Positions 11,637 through 22,289 of a stretch of DNA of 64,000 nucleotides are shown one piece after another. The stretch is from contig OY720350.1 in NCBI GenBank assembly GCA_963082975.1, positions 24,461,875 through 24,525,874 of the forward strand, written 5' to 3'. The notes under the pieces were generated by a model that had not been told where the DNA came from, did not search any database, and saw nothing but the letters and a program-made list of their open reading frames with translations. The position numbers and the translations under genes were made by a program. The number at the start of each line of letters is the position of its first letter. Positions within the stretch are counted from its first letter, which is position 1. This stretch comes from Labia minor. Its lineage: Eukaryota; Arthropoda; Insecta; Dermaptera; Spongiphoridae.

Positions 11637-12150
11637 CAGGGAGTCTCAAAAAAATGTCGAATCTTCAAGCGTCTGCGTAGGAAATACTACATTCCAACAC
11701 TACTCCATGCTCTCAATGAAGATGACCCTGACCGGAGAGTTCAATTCCTGGTACCTGGCAAAATGTGCAGAAGATGCAGGGTTTCCATACAAAATTGTTT
11801 AAATTAAATGGCTCAATTAATCGACATAATTGCACCTACTGGGGTACTGTAAATCCTCATGCTACAGTTGAACACTTTTTAAACTTACCAGGGGTAACAG
11901 TGTGGTGTGGGATATCAGCATTGGGCATAATAGGACCATTATTTTTCAACTGTTTCGTACCGTTTGTGAATCCACGTTGTCAGCGTTGTCTGGACAATAA
12001 CTTTTATCAATTTGAACATTTGTGAACATGTTTCTTTTATTCTTTAATTAGATCTTTCTTCTATAATTCAAGCCTTTAAACTTGTCTTTATGTTCATAAA
12101 TATTCAAAGTCTCATTCAAAGTGTTAGAACATTTTTTTGAGACACCCTGT
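11637..12150 (+). mobile_element. Tc1/mariner-superfamily element inserted in a LINE fragment
   Basis: The left end GGGAGTCTCAAAAAAATGTC and the inverted right end GAACATTTTTTTGAGACACC bound the element. Bases on both sides resume the LINE sequence, as comparison with 63645-63880 shows. The interior has a partial transposase. At about 514 bp it is internally deleted. Confidence 0.75.
11655..11965 (+). pseudogene. Tc3-like transposase fragment (N-terminal and central part)
   Basis: The plus strand, across frames, reads [16 protein letters not shown], then [10 protein letters not shown], then [20 protein letters not shown] and [18 protein letters not shown]. This is the pattern of arthropod Tc1/mariner-superfamily transposases usually annotated as Tc3-like, around the first catalytic Asp. 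At least one frameshift lies near 11765-11800, and the C-terminal half is absent. The ancestral product was a DDE transposase. The same family supplies the relic at 17327-17850, which preserves the opposite half. Confidence 0.75.
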
Positions 12151-12205
12151 ATATATTTCGCCATTCTTTCCTCTCCCATTCTAGCCACATGTTCTGCTTA
12201 CTCAA
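12146..12205 (-). pseudogene. LINE fragment, part 2 (right of the insertion)
   Basis: CCATTCTTTCCTCTCCCATT continues the LINE sequence after the Tc-type insertion and matches CACCATTCTTTCTTCTCCCA at about 63830. It is too short to define a frame alone. Confidence 0.65.
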
Positions 12206-12500
12206 TAAATAAATAAAATAATTATAAAAAATAATATATGAAAAAAAAATTAATAGTTTTATTTATATATTATTTAGATAGATTCCTGCCCTCCTCTTTG
12301 TGAGGTTTAGACTACATTTTACTATTACAATAATCAGAAATTTAACAAAAAATGAGATAAAAAAAAGATAAAAGATATTATAAAAAAGTATTATAGTATG
12401 TCTCATAGCATTTGCATTTATTATATATTTACCTTGTCTCTATTTATAGTCCTACATTTTAATCGAGCTCAAGTTTGTTTGTTCTTTTATGTATGTGTAT
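12206..12500. other. AT-rich, nothing recognised
   Basis: No gene or repeat was recognised. Confidence 0.4.
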
Positions 12501-12722
12501 TGTTTGTTAGATAGTATTCTCTTCTATCTTCACTGTGTCTTTTAAATGTCTATAGAAATTGTTAAAGTCAGATTTTTTACAATGTATCCAGATTGCCTAT
12601 ATTTCATTGTCTCAAGTTACTTTCAATATGTCTATCAGTTGTGATTTCAATTGTATTTCTGTCATTCCTGACCATAGGATAGCTCTTCCTCCTTTTATGG
12701 GTATTTCTTCAATTTCTTTAAT
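12501..12722 (-). pseudogene. Coding-like relic of unknown family, probably transposon ORF
   Basis: One minus-strand frame reads KEIEEIPIKGGRAILWSGMT, then QLKSQLIDILKVT, then a stop, later AIWIHCKKSDFNNFYRHLK and DTVKIEENTI. Two or three stops interrupt about 75 codons of otherwise protein-like sequence with balanced amino acids. I do not recognise the family. The setting suggests a decayed retrotransposon ORF. Confidence 0.3.
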
Positions 12723-13501
12723 TTCTTAATCGTTCCATCAAACAAATCTTATATCTTCTTTTATTTTCTAAATATTTGAAAAATAACTTCTTCATTGTTG
12801 CTCCTCCCTTGACCACTTTTCATTCTCTTTAAGTTGGTGTATTTTTTGGAACACCTAGTATCCGCCTCATAAATTTGTTCTTTATCACTTATATATTTTT
12901 TCTGTATTATTGACCAAAAATTCACATTCATTTAGTAATGAAAATGTCGCTATTGTCTCGAAAATTTGATAAGCACTAGTTAAAAATATCCTCCTAGCCG
13001 TGCAATATAAATTTATCAGGTAGCGGATGTTTAGATTATTTATTTGTTAATTTTTTTCAATTTACCATTATATTTATCCTATAATATATATTTGACTTTT
13101 TTATTAATAAAAATAAATTTTAATAATTAATATTAATATTAATTATATTTATTTGTTTTGAAACTATCAAAATGCCTATTTATCTATTAAAGTAGGAGAT
13201 AAAGGTGTTTCATTAAAATAATTGACGTCACATTTTGTTTTTCATCTTATAATATTATTCTCAATGTTTATTAACAATTTATAATAATTATAGTATTTAT
13301 TAATTTTTTTTCCTATAAATGAACTTTAAAAAAAACAAATAATATTATTTTAAAAATACAAATATCATCCAATTATCTTATTAAGAATATTAATTAACAA
13401 TAGTTCTTAATCCTTATAGAATACCATATATTAATTACTTATGAATATTTGTTGAAATTTTTATTTTTATAAATCTTTTGATTTTTAATGATAACGAAAT
13501 G
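12723..13501. other. AT-rich, nothing recognised
   Basis: Mixed AT-rich sequence. 12730-13020 is slightly less biased but has no usable frame. Confidence 0.4.
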
Positions 13502-13729
13502 CAGCGGTTCTCAACCTGGGGGTCGAGAGCATATCAAGTGCCCGCAAACTGCCCACAAAATTTTGTTCTAAAAAAAAGTAAGATGATTTTGTGGGCAAAC
13601 TTTTCGAACATTTCCGATTTTTTTCAATTTTTTTTTTCAAAATGGTTCTAAAAGGACAGATGATTTTGCGATACTCTGAAACAAGGGGCGTGACCTCACA
13701 TCAGTGTACTAAAAGGTTGAGAACCCCTG
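13502..13729. mobile_element. hAT-like short element (228 bp)
   Basis: CAGCGGTTCTCAACCTGGGG at the left is answered by AAAAGGTTGAGAACCCCTG at the right. The CAGxGGTTCTCAACCTGGGG end is a common hAT terminus. No clear 8-bp duplication remains (ACGAAATG versus TGTTTTTA), so it is older than the copy at 5401. Its interior resembles the element at 41678-41929. Confidence 0.7.
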
Positions 13730-14246
13730 TGTTTTTATTAGTTTTTCAAATTTGTTTTAATGGTTGAAACTAATTATAAATTTATATTTTAATAAAATTT
13801 ATAAAATTAACAAAACTAAAACTAAGCAATTATATATATCTAATTCTAGTTATATAAAAAATCTAGTTAATTTGATTAAATTGAACTAAATATGCATACA
13901 TTTATTGGAATTGATTTTGAATATTTGTGTATATAAAATTTTAATTAAACTTAAAAATTAACACCTAGTTAATAATTTTCAATTATAATTTATTTATTCA
14001 ATTTATTCGAATTAAAATCTTTCTTCCTCTTCCTTTTAACCTGTTTAATTTAAAATTATTCTTATTAAATGTTAATTTTTTGAAGTTTTACGAAGTTATT
14101 TTAAATTAAAACGAATGTGAAAATAGTGCTCTATTAAATTATCAAAAGTAACAATATAAAGAATATTTACAGTATATTATCTTATGAGAAATAGATTTAT
14201 TATTATAACATTATTTATTATTATTATTATAACAAGAGCTGAATTT

Positions 14247-14277
<31 letters not shown>

Positions 14278-15282
14278 ATATAAATTACTGCAGTTTATTA
14301 AAACATTTTACAGTCTACTTTGAAATATCCATTATCATTCATGCATTAAACAAGAGAAAAACAAAAATTTAATTAGGTAATTAATAATAATAAAAATATA
14401 ATCGAAAATTAATGGAAATTATATAAATAAAAATAAGATAAGAAGTTCTCCAAAAACTGTTTATTTTATTTTAGCATATATTTATTTTATTGGCTATATT
14501 CTGAATGGAACCAAAAAGCATTAGCTTTTACTTTTTCAAACATTAATTTGATCGATTACCATATTAAAAATTCATCATATAATTCTAATTATGATTATCT
14601 CAAACTTTTATGTATTTAAATAAGCTGATGCTTTTGAATTCCAATTCGTTTAAGTAATATTAATTTAATTAATTTTTTTTTTTATCTTATAAATGAAATA
14701 TTCTGAAATTTTTCATAAGTTTTTCTTTTTCTCATTTTTATCAAATTTATATGAATTTTATAATTATAACTACTATAATTCTAACTCATTTTAATATCTT
14801 CTTCATTATAATATATTATATTATATTTATTAATACATATATTAAATACTTAATAAGAAGATTTGGTAGAATATTGAAATATTTTATGAATATTTTTTTT
14901 ACTAAAAGCTTAAAATTTGTTTATAATCATTTAAAAATTATCCTATTTAAAGTTTTACATTTTAGAAAATATTTATGCAATTTTTTATTTACTGAATCAT
15001 TTACGAAAGATAAATTTTTGGAGAGTTCAATGCGCTAGTAAAAAAAAGTAAATACAAATTTTTAATTGAAATTTGAAAAAAAAAAAAATTAAATATTTAT
15101 TAAAAAGAGATAAGAATAATAAATATAAATTGAAACATATTCAAAAAATCTTTGTCTATTTTTTTTAAAAAAACTTGGTTATTATAAATTTATTTTTCAA
15201 TAATAATTGTGACATGTTTGTGGATCAATATATATACTTATCGAATTATAATTTATAAATTATAAATAATTAATTATAAATT
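13730..15282. other. AT-rich, TA microsatellite, no gene
   Basis: A TA tract lies near 14249-14270. Open frames here (for example 14751-15038, rich in I, F, Y, N and K) reflect AT composition and have no family motif. Confidence 0.5.
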
Positions 15283-15453
15283 TCAAAATATGAAAAATTT
15301 TGAGGCATCATCATCATTTTCGTATTCCTTCTTGTCAGAAAGGTCATAACTCTCACGAATTACAGACGTCAATAGTCCGTATTTCTCTAAGCAAAGTTTG
15401 CCAGCGTAATCTGTTTCTGGTCGTTGATGACTTCCTCTCTTAATTTTAACCAT
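15283..15453 (-). CDS. Possible small protein or terminal exon, 56 codons, unknown
   Basis: From an ATG at 15453 the minus strand is open for 56 codons to a TGA at 15283. The product starts MVKIKRGSHQRPETDYAG, contains KLCLEKYGLLTSVIRESYDL and ends with an acidic stretch (EYENDDDAS). Codon use is balanced and unlike the surrounding AT-rich sequence, which is why I list it. An in-frame stop lies four codons upstream, so it would be a complete short ORF or an exon that begins at an AG just upstream. TTTATT on the plus strand near 15190 could give a minus-strand AATAAA poly(A) signal. A second frame (DEVGVWLKLREEVINDQKQI) is also open over the first part, so the true frame is uncertain. I do not recognise the family, and a transposon origin is possible. 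Confidence 0.35.
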   Translation of the reverse strand: MVKIKRGSHQRPETDYAGKLCLEKYGLLTSVIRESYDLSDKKEYENDDDASKFFIF

Positions 15454-17065
15454 ACTCCCACCTCATCCGCCTAACTCGCCAGATTCCTACCCTCCATTTA
15501 TTATGTTTCTTTTCAATAATAATACTATAATAATAATGTATATATACCTATATACATGTAAAATTAAAATCAATCCTACCCAAAACAAATTTTTAAGACG
15601 ATCCCTGAATGATTACTTAAATATTGTTTTTCTAATGATGCTTAAATTAAAATATAAAATTTGTAGATCTTCTAAATTGAAAATTCATATAATGTTAATG
15701 TTTTTATGAATATCATATAATTTCGCGAAACTATTTTTATGCGGGAACCTACTCTTTTGAAAAAAACCAACATACCTATTTGATTGTAAAAGGTGAAATT
15801 ACTTTTAAGATGGCTTAAAATTTTTTTACCTGAAAATAATTCTTAATCTAACAATTATTTATTTATTTTTAATTTATCAAAGCGTTGACAGTGGCCTATC
15901 GTTGATTTTATGAGAGAATATATAAGGTGAATGCATAAACAACCAGCTATATTAAAATTTAATTATACAAACAAATTTAAAGCCTGGCACGTATCAGAGA
16001 GTATATCTATAAAATTTTATTTAATATTGATAGATGTTGTGCTGGATTATATCGCTTAAGATCTTACTAAATTGACTGTTGAGATGAAAGATTGTTATCT
16101 AAATATCTTATCAAGCTGTTCAGTGAGTAATAAATCAACCCTTTTTGACACACCCTGTAAACATTCGCCCAATCCGTTATGTTAAATATAGTCACTTGAT
16201 TTTGGGATGAAGATCTCATCCCACTTGTCGTTCTTCATTTATAATATTATATATATAATATCCCCCTACACACTCTATCTAATAATCATAATCACTAGTT
16301 TAAGTATGAAGCAAATGATAAGGTTTGTATAAATATTTTAATATAGTATGAGATAGTTAGTGGAATGTTAACTGTGAGTGAGACTCCGCCTCCTCTAAAG
16401 ACTCTGTCTCGATGAATTAATCATGGAATTTATGAATATTAATAGCGATCGTTTATTCCTACCTAGAGGTGACTTGTAACCAAAGCCAGCTATTAAAATT
16501 TCTATCATGTCAATGTCTCTTCCATTTAGAAAAAAAAAAAATTAAACGCGTTTGAATGACAAAAGTCAGGATATGTGTTGGATATTAACTAGCCATTTTC
16601 ATCAGCTATCATTAATTTGATTATAATTGATAGCTGTAAATTATAGAGATAAATATTATTATATATATTTAATGTCCGGGAAGAAGACATACCAGAGATT
16701 TTGAATGTACTGTTCTTCTGTTAATCTTCAGGGAGTGGAAATGATTTTGTAAATATTAAGAGATCAAAAATACATGTTTTTTAGTGCATGCTTTAAATTC
16801 ATTTCAAGAGTTAAAGAAATTTCCTTCAATGATTTTGTCAGTTAGTTATAATTTTAAAAATTATCAGAAATTTAACTAGTACCTAAAATATATTGCAATA
16901 ACTGAAATATCAAAAATTATAATTAATTATAATTATATCATTATTAATATTACACAATTTCATAATATATTTAATATTATATTTAAAATTATTTATAAGT
17001 TCTTATAAGCTTTCTCAGTTCAACAAATATTTCTTTATAAATATATAAACAAATAGATAAAAAAA
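15454..17065. other. AT-rich, no gene; possible lone transposon end at 16138
   Basis: TTTTTGACACACCCTGTA near 16142 resembles the right end of the Tc-type element at 11637-12150, but no partner end was found. The remainder is unassigned. Confidence 0.35.
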
Positions 17066-17326
17066 TTGTTGTATAATGATTTAGGAGTCAGCAAGAAGAT
17101 AGAATGTTTAGAAATGCAACTCACTAACTTATTTTTTAAAACCAATTATCGACGTTTCGGTGTCGTGTCAGAACCATCTTCAGGGCTTTGGACTTATAAA
17201 ACTGCATTTGAAAAATTTCTTGAAAATTTGTCTGATGACGCTAGTATGTTTTTATTGATGAGAGTCACTTTTATCTTACTAGCTGTGGTATCAGATAAAA
17301 TACTACTGGAGCGATGCCAATCCCAG

Positions 17327-17850
17327 AGAAATTCATGAGAGACCACTTTATTGTAAACGTGTCGCTGCTTGATGTGCTTCGTAGCGTGTACGAATTATTG
17401 GTTCTTATTTTTTTGAGGAAAATGACGTTGCGGTCACAGTTACTAATACTGAATATGTGCACATGCTCCAAAACTTCTTCTTCCAAATCTTAATGAAAGA
17501 GTTTTAGGCGATATCTGATTCCAGGAGGATACGGCGTTACCTGCGATGGGTATTTTTTGGAAACACTTCTCTTGGAGTCTAATCTCTTAGCCAGGCGATA
17601 TTCAATGCCCAATTGGCACCTTGCGATGCGTTTTATGGGGCTATCTTAGGTCTATTAGGTATATTAATCGTCCCAGGACTCTTGCTGCACTTAAAAACAA
17701 TGTTCGTGAAGCCGAGGCCAATACCGGTTGCTATGTTCAAAAGAGTCTGTCAAAGTTTTAAGAATCGAAAATATCAATGCATTGCTAATGGAGGGCGTCA
17801 CCTCACCGATACAATATTTAAAACAACTTGAAAATAAAATTTCCAAAGTT
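17327..17850 (+). pseudogene. Tc3-like transposase C-terminal half, frameshifted
   Basis: Across frames the plus strand reads RIIGSYFFEENDVAVTVTNT, YVHMLQNFFFQIL, then FQEDTALPAM around the second catalytic Asp, APCDAFYG around the third, and QSFKNRKYQCIANGGRHL with DTIFK at the end. This is the C-terminal half of the same Tc1/mariner-superfamily transposase type whose N-terminal part is at 11655-11965. Several stops and frameshifts are present. A sequence at 17150-17190 (GACGTTTCGGTGTCGTGTCA) precedes it and may belong to another repeat. Termini were not identified. Confidence 0.75.
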
Positions 17851-20489
17851 GTAGAATAAGTTATAAAAGAAAGAAATCAATAACTATAACCAATTTTGTT
17901 GTATTGATTCTTTAAATCAGAAAGTTAAGATGCCTCACCCTTTATATAGAGTAAAAGAAGTAAGAAAGAGTATCAAGAAATTTCAAAAAAATTAAGATAT
18001 GTAGTTTCTCATGTATATATTCAATTATGGAATTAAAACGACACCATTTTTATGTTAAATAAATATTTTAAATTTCAATTTTTGAAAATCTAAAATATTT
18101 CATTGTAAGTATAAATAATTTGCAAAATATTTTTTTTTTAAATAAAAGGTTTAGAAGATGTAGATATTAAAATCTGGTCTGAATAGCAAGTAATAATCGA
18201 TTTAAATCCTACTACTCTCTTCTCCATAAAGAAAATAACTAGATAATTATTTTAATTTAAATATAAAAAATATGTATTTTTTAATTTACTAATCATTACT
18301 AAAATAAACACTTAAGATTATTAAAAATAAACATGTAATCAAAATTCTCTTTTTCATTTTTTTTTTTATTTTAATTGAATGAATAAAAAGAAATATCACG
18401 TTTTTTTAAGTAAATTTCATTCGCAAAGAATTTTTCAAATTTATATATATATGTATATAAAATTAAATTTAACACTTACAAATATTCATCCTATCATCAT
18501 CATTCAGCTCATCACTATAAAAATAAAAATCCATCAATAAAATTATATATATAATTGACAATAAACAAGTTGAGTTATATCCTTTTTAAGACTTCATATT
18601 TTTAATCGTTTAGAAGAAAAAATAAAAAAAAAACGATAGCTTTTATTTCAACCAATCCTTTATTATCCATGTTGCCAATTCTCTTCTTCCTTCTTCTATC
18701 ATATTTGCATATTTTTAAGCAAATCAAAATTTATAATTTACCTTCATTGTTTGTAATAAATTTTGTTTGTGATCAGTTTTTCTATTTGATACAAAAAATA
18801 ATGTTCTGGTTATTATTATCATAAAAATAAAATTAAAAATATATTTTTCTGTCACTAGTAAACAAATTATTTAGCATATAAAGAATAAATTATAAATTAC
18901 ATTTTAGTTATATAACTAAAAAAAATCTTGAAATTTAGATTTTTATGATAAAATAGATATAAAATTATTTTACTAATATTATATTCTAAGAATCACACAC
19001 AATTTATTTTTAGTTTAAAATTTTATCCCACTTGGTTATCAATATATATACGAGTATTATAAATTTTATTAATTCCATCGAAATAAAGATTTCTTAGCTT
19101 CGAGTATTGAAAATAAAACTTATTTTATAGATTATGCTTTATTTTATCTTTAAATTTCATTTAATTTCAATATAAATTTACATTTTAAATATTTGTAAAC
19201 TTGGGGTTGTTTGATTCGTAATAAAATTTAATTATTAAATTTTGGATTCTTAAATTTTTAAATATATTCTTATAAAAAATATAAATATAAAAAATTTTTA
19301 TAAAATAACGTTTAAAAAAGAATAAAATAATTTTTCTATAAGCCTGACAAAGTTTATGGATGAATTGCTTCTTATTCAACGAAAAACGTTGGGCCATTTA
19401 AGGGGAAAAACCTCTACTTCATCGACGCTAGTGCTGATTAATAAGAATTCATCATTAATTTTAATGCTATAAAATATATTTAATTACTATCAAAATGCAA
19501 ATCTATGTTGAAATCAATATTTATGCTTCAGAATCCGTTGAAAACAAATTAATCGGAGTAATACAAAAGGATTTAGTTACTAAAAGTAATTAATCGCTAA
19601 TAAATTACAATTATATAATTATATTTATTCTATACCTTCTAGGGATCGATTAAAATATCTATCAAACTTTTCAAAAGTTTATCTCAATCTAAAGATGTTG
19701 AAAAATCGATTTCAATTTGTCAAAAAAGCGAACAGACAGAGAGACAAACGCCAAGGGAAGTTAAGAAAAACGTTATAATAACAAATTATTTTTGTAATTT
19801 TTTATTTATAAATCTCATTCTAATAGCTATTTGGCAGCCTGAAGGTTAGGCAAAATCGTATTAAAAATCAAATAATTAATTTAGAAAATTATTATTTTGA
19901 TTGATTTATTTATCCCCTATTGAACTTCCTAAATCATTAATTTAATAATATTTTTCTTTGGCAACATTAAAATACTGTTATATGAATGTATAAAACGTTA
20001 ATTTTGAAACACACTTTATATATTATAATATATACCTACATCTAATATCATAAAATCCCAAATTATTCTTATTATGTAAATTTATTTAAAACCAATAATA
20101 AATAAAACGTGTCAGAATGTGGAAGGAAAATAATAATAAAATTTTAATTATTTATTAAGGTCCTGGTGAAATATTTATAACCATCTCTCAGAGTTTTTTT
20201 CTGATTTTTTTCTATCATGAATGAGATTTTATTCATTTAAATGAATTAAAATAAAAAGAGCAAAAAAATATAAAATTAAAACAAATTATCTTCTAATATG
20301 AAAATGACATTAATTAATAATTTATTTTGATTATAAATAAAACAAAATCAAGATAATAGATATGTAGTTACATTATTTTGAAAATCAAATACAATTTGAA
20401 AATATAAAAAATTAAAATCTTTAATATTAAAGAAAAATTTACTCTACTCCTTAAATTTTAATAATTAAAATAAAAAAGATAAATATTCT
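17851..20489. other. Long AT-rich stretch, no gene recognised
   Basis: About 2.6 kb of AT-rich sequence. 19700-19860 is a little more complex, with AGCGAACAGACAGAGAGACA, which may be a decayed repeat with a GTCT-type microsatellite. Open frames have only AT-driven amino acids. Confidence 0.45.
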
Positions 20490-20685
20490 AACCATGGTAT
20501 AAAATCTGCAGGTATTCTAAATGTTCTAATGGCCAGGTTGTATATCGAGGATGAAGCCAGATTTTTAATTGTCTTTAATTAGAGAAGTTAACTATTGTTT
20601 CCAATGATTCAATGGTATTGATCAATAATGTCGGCAAATATAATGAAACAAATTTGTTCTTTTTCTTAAATAATTGATCATTACC
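20490..20685 (-). pseudogene. Decayed partial copy of the F-box/LRR gene
   Basis: The sequence follows 22836-23034 of the intact gene closely, including TATAAAATCTGCAGGTATTC, GAGAAGTTAACTATTGTTTC and AATTTGTTCTTTTTCTTAAA. It has lost about 15 bp (gene 22877-22892) and has several substitutions and a rearranged patch, so no long frame survives. It is in the same orientation as the gene and about 2.35 kb away, consistent with a tandem duplicate that has since decayed. A HINE family 1 element lies about 30 bp further on. Confidence 0.85.
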
Positions 20686-20715
20686 CAAAGAGCGGGTTAA
20701 CCGCGTCTTATAATT

Positions 20716-20829
20716 ACTATCTCGCCAGAGATAGTATTGCGATCACGAAAATTTTCGATGTTGAGATTTTGATGTTTTTATACGTTTTGAAGGTTCCTGA
20801 ATCATTTTCACTAAGGTTGAGAAAAATGT

Positions 20830-20893
<64 letters not shown>

Positions 20894-21341
20894 AGGCAAG
20901 ATTACGCAAAAACGGTTTGAGCTAGAATGATGCAATTTGGTACATGAGCATTATTCAAAATTCATAGTTTTCTATCAACTTTTGAGAAATGTAGCTCAAC
21001 CGGAAGAGGGTCATTACCTACTTTGATATTTTTTCTTCTAAAGTGACCGTAAAAATAAAGATATATGTTTGATAATTTTTCACATGATTAATAATTGTAT
21101 AAAACCGCTATATATAGAATTTCAGCTTGATTGAATTGCTGAAAGTACCAGAATTAATTTTTTAACACTGCAAATCTCACGCGCCAACACGTGACGTGGT
21201 GCCATCAACAAAGAGCCAAACATGCGCTGGTTTAATATTTATTATTTATAATTTATAATTAATTAAATTTATTTTAAATATAATATATTATGTTATTTAA
21301 TCCAATTCAAATTGCGAGATAGTCGAGTGGAGACACTCCAG
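20716..21341 (+). mobile_element. HINE family 1, full-length copy
   Basis: The order is ACTATCTCGC, the first conserved block (GATCACGAAAATTTTCGATG), a long TG microsatellite (about 20832-20888), the second conserved block (ATAGAATTTCAGCTTGATTG through CACGTGACGTGGTGCC), then GCGAGATAGT, stem-loop GAGTG-GAGA-CACTC and CAG. This is the DINE-1/HINE layout. There is no protein-coding capacity; the TH-repeat frame across the microsatellite is not a gene. Confidence 0.9.
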
Positions 21342-22289
21342 CTTATTATTTTTCTTCTGCCACTGCTACTAAAGAAGGTAAAACGAATTTATCAACCTAT
21401 TTGGGATTATTACCAACTTAGAATTTAAAATTAATAATATTCAATTACAGATTATAAATTATTTATTGTATAATTTTCTATAGGGACAGCAAAATATTCG
21501 GATTTTTTAAAAATCTATGAAACTATTTATTTTTAACATGTTTCCTTTTAAATTAACACTGAATTTTGTTTACTTGAAGATGAATGAAAAATAGAACAAA
21601 ACTACCAAAAGGACACTTTCAAAGCATTGAAAGTAGATAATACAGATGTCCATTGGTTATTGTTCGAGAAAAAAACATTTTTGGGTTCTATTTATTAAAA
21701 ATGTTCTTAATTGTTTAAATTCTTACAAATTTGTGTTGATTTAGGAGACTATATTATATAACTATTTATTTATATATACATATATCTTTCTATTATATAT
21801 AAAGAATATAGGAAAGGATTGGGATTGAATAAGGAAAACAAAATAAATTCACAAATTTCTTTTTATAATATTTATTAATATTAAGTAATTATTATTATTA
21901 ATTAATATATAAACATAAAAAAAATTAAAAATATCAAATACAAATTAGCTTATCGCCATCTTTCTATAAACATAATGTAAATACAAATTTAACATTTATA
22001 TATTTATTTTAATATAGTTATTATGACATTCTTATGAGATTCCATGAGAATTTTGTTAAATTGGTATATTAAAGTTGTTTTTATTAACTTACTAAAAACT
22101 TGGAAGACCATATGATTTAACATTAAGAATTTCCAAACAAATAATGATAATTTATTTACTTAGTATTAAAAAGTATATATAAATAATATTAATATAGGTA
22201 TTATACAATATATATCTTATATATTAAAAAAGTAACAAACTTTTACAAAAATCATAAAAAACTATTAATAAAATTATTATAACAAATAT
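21342..22289. other. Downstream flank of the F-box/LRR gene, with a possible duplicated flank
   Basis: 21558-21755 shows patchy similarity to 23866-24050 (for example GAATTTTGTTTAC, ATGTCCATTG and TTTGTGTTGATTTA versus TTTGTATTGATTTA). That spacing (~2.3 kb) matches the offset between the pseudogene and the gene, supporting an old tandem duplication of gene plus 5' flank. TTTATT near 22151 could supply a minus-strand poly(A) signal for the gene. Confidence 0.4.

Noticed and set aside
14184..15709. Frames rich in I, Y, F, N and K (14184-14372, 14751-15038, 15503-15709)
   Set aside because: Amino-acid content is what AT-rich DNA gives by chance; no motif.
16138..16160. TTTTTGACACACCCTGTA as a second Tc-type element
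   Set aside because: Only one end was found; without the partner end or transposase it cannot be called.
20717..20935. 72-codon minus frame with a TH repeat
   Set aside because: It is the translation of the TG microsatellite inside a HINE family 1 element.
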